Shown piece after piece: positions 63,797-64,000 of a stretch of 64,000 nt of DNA. The stretch lies in the NCBI GenBank assembly GCA_016938175.1, contig JAFGVE010000024.1, forward strand, positions 1 to 64,000. The letters are read 5' to 3'. The DNA is from Campylobacterales bacterium. GTDB lineage: Bacteria; Campylobacterota; Campylobacteria; Campylobacterales; Sulfurimonadaceae. How positions within the stretch are numbered: the stretch's first letter is position 1; each line of letters begins with the position of its first letter. The notes below the pieces were generated by a model. The model did not search any database and was not told where the DNA came from. It worked only from the letters and a program-made list of their open reading frames with translations. The translations under genes were made by a program, and so were the position numbers.

Positions 63797-64000
63797 ATGC
63801 AACGTAATATATCCTCGTATCCTTTACTTAAATCCTTATCTCATGAATTAGAAAAGGCTAAAAAACAGATTATTTTCAAATGGCTTCAAGAACCAAAAAT
63901 CAAAATAATATTTGAGCATCATAAAATTTCTCTGGCAAAATTTTCACAAAACTATGCGCCTGGAATCATTACACATTTTATTAAGGTTATTAGAGAAGAA
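63797..64000 (+). CDS. Partial unknown gene at right edge (5' part)
   Basis: The first 68 codons of an open frame that runs off the window. ATG 63797 is preceded by AAGG. The N-terminus is helical and charged (LKSLSHELEKAKKQIIFKWLQEPKIKIIFEHHKISLAKF), somewhat like RsbRD- or globin-like sensor N-termini, but no family can be named. A TACAATATAATAAA stretch upstream could hold its promoter. Confidence 0.6.
   Translation, partial: MQRNISSYPLLKSLSHELEKAKKQIIFKWLQEPKIKIIFEHHKISLAKFSQNYAPGIITHFIKVIREE

Overview
The window looks like a chromosome segment of a Campylobacterota (Epsilonproteobacteria) bacterium, most like Sulfurimonas and relatives. The reasons are AT-rich DNA, frequent TATAAT -10 boxes, frequent TTG/GTG starts, and a gene set typical of the group: a UbiD-type menaquinone decarboxylase, a cytosolic CZB-domain chemoreceptor, a 7TMR-DISM histidine kinase, a DUF455 protein, and the runs hemA-proS-fxsA-dsb-hemC-ubiD and pheS-pheT-aroA-ispH-rpsA-serA. 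The genus is inference; no search was run.

Region 1 (1-7342) is a small integrated mobile element. A complete tRNA with anticodon CAT (3-79) forms its left edge. An exact 70-bp copy of the tRNA 3' part plus 5 flanking bases (15-84) recurs at 7273-7342, giving a net insertion of 7258 bp. Inside are a tyrosine integrase next to attR, a plasmid-type Rep_3-like initiator, a ribbon-helix-helix-like protein just upstream of rep, a 713-bp origin-like region with four exact 17-bp iteron cores, a chain of seven small unrecognised or weakly recognised genes (one a 48-aa overprinted ORF missing from the track), and a divergent pair of unknown genes by attL. There is no relaxase, capsid or portal gene. 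It reads as an integrative plasmid or phage-satellite-like element and is the best candidate for something undescribed. A long hairpin upstream of rep pairs fully only on the transcribed strand, which suggests RNA-level copy control.

Region 2 (7366-12192) holds a 7TMR-DISM kinase and response regulator pair, a FISUMP-type lipoprotein, a DsrE-like protein, a 54-aa extremely acidic protein missing from the track, and tlyA.

Region 3 (12193-18266) is a MarR regulator divergent from a TolC/MFP/RND efflux operon, with a near-perfect 28-bp palindrome between them. Region 4 (18271-23781) has a secreted Hsp20-like protein and a five-gene operon of a LolA-like protein, two FtsX-type permeases, an ABC ATPase and a putative beta-barrel. 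Region 5 (23825-29134) has queF, an unknown gene, ribF, and a MoxR-DUF58-transglutaminase set.

Region 6 (29120-39478) has CorA, a MarR-MFS pair with an operator palindrome, MscS, TruD, a cytosolic chemoreceptor, a CDF transporter, CmoB, a thioesterase, a methyltransferase, a metallo-beta-lactamase-fold hydrolase and a ferritin-like DUF455 protein.

Region 7 (39556-63711) is dense housekeeping: nadE, a DegT-type aminotransferase, lpxK, argB, a polyprenyl synthase, hemA, proS, fxsA, a Dsb-like protein, hemC, ubiD, a cytochrome c, argH, an OsmC protein, a HIT protein, pheST, aroA, ispH, rpsA and serA. A truncated unknown gene runs off the right edge.
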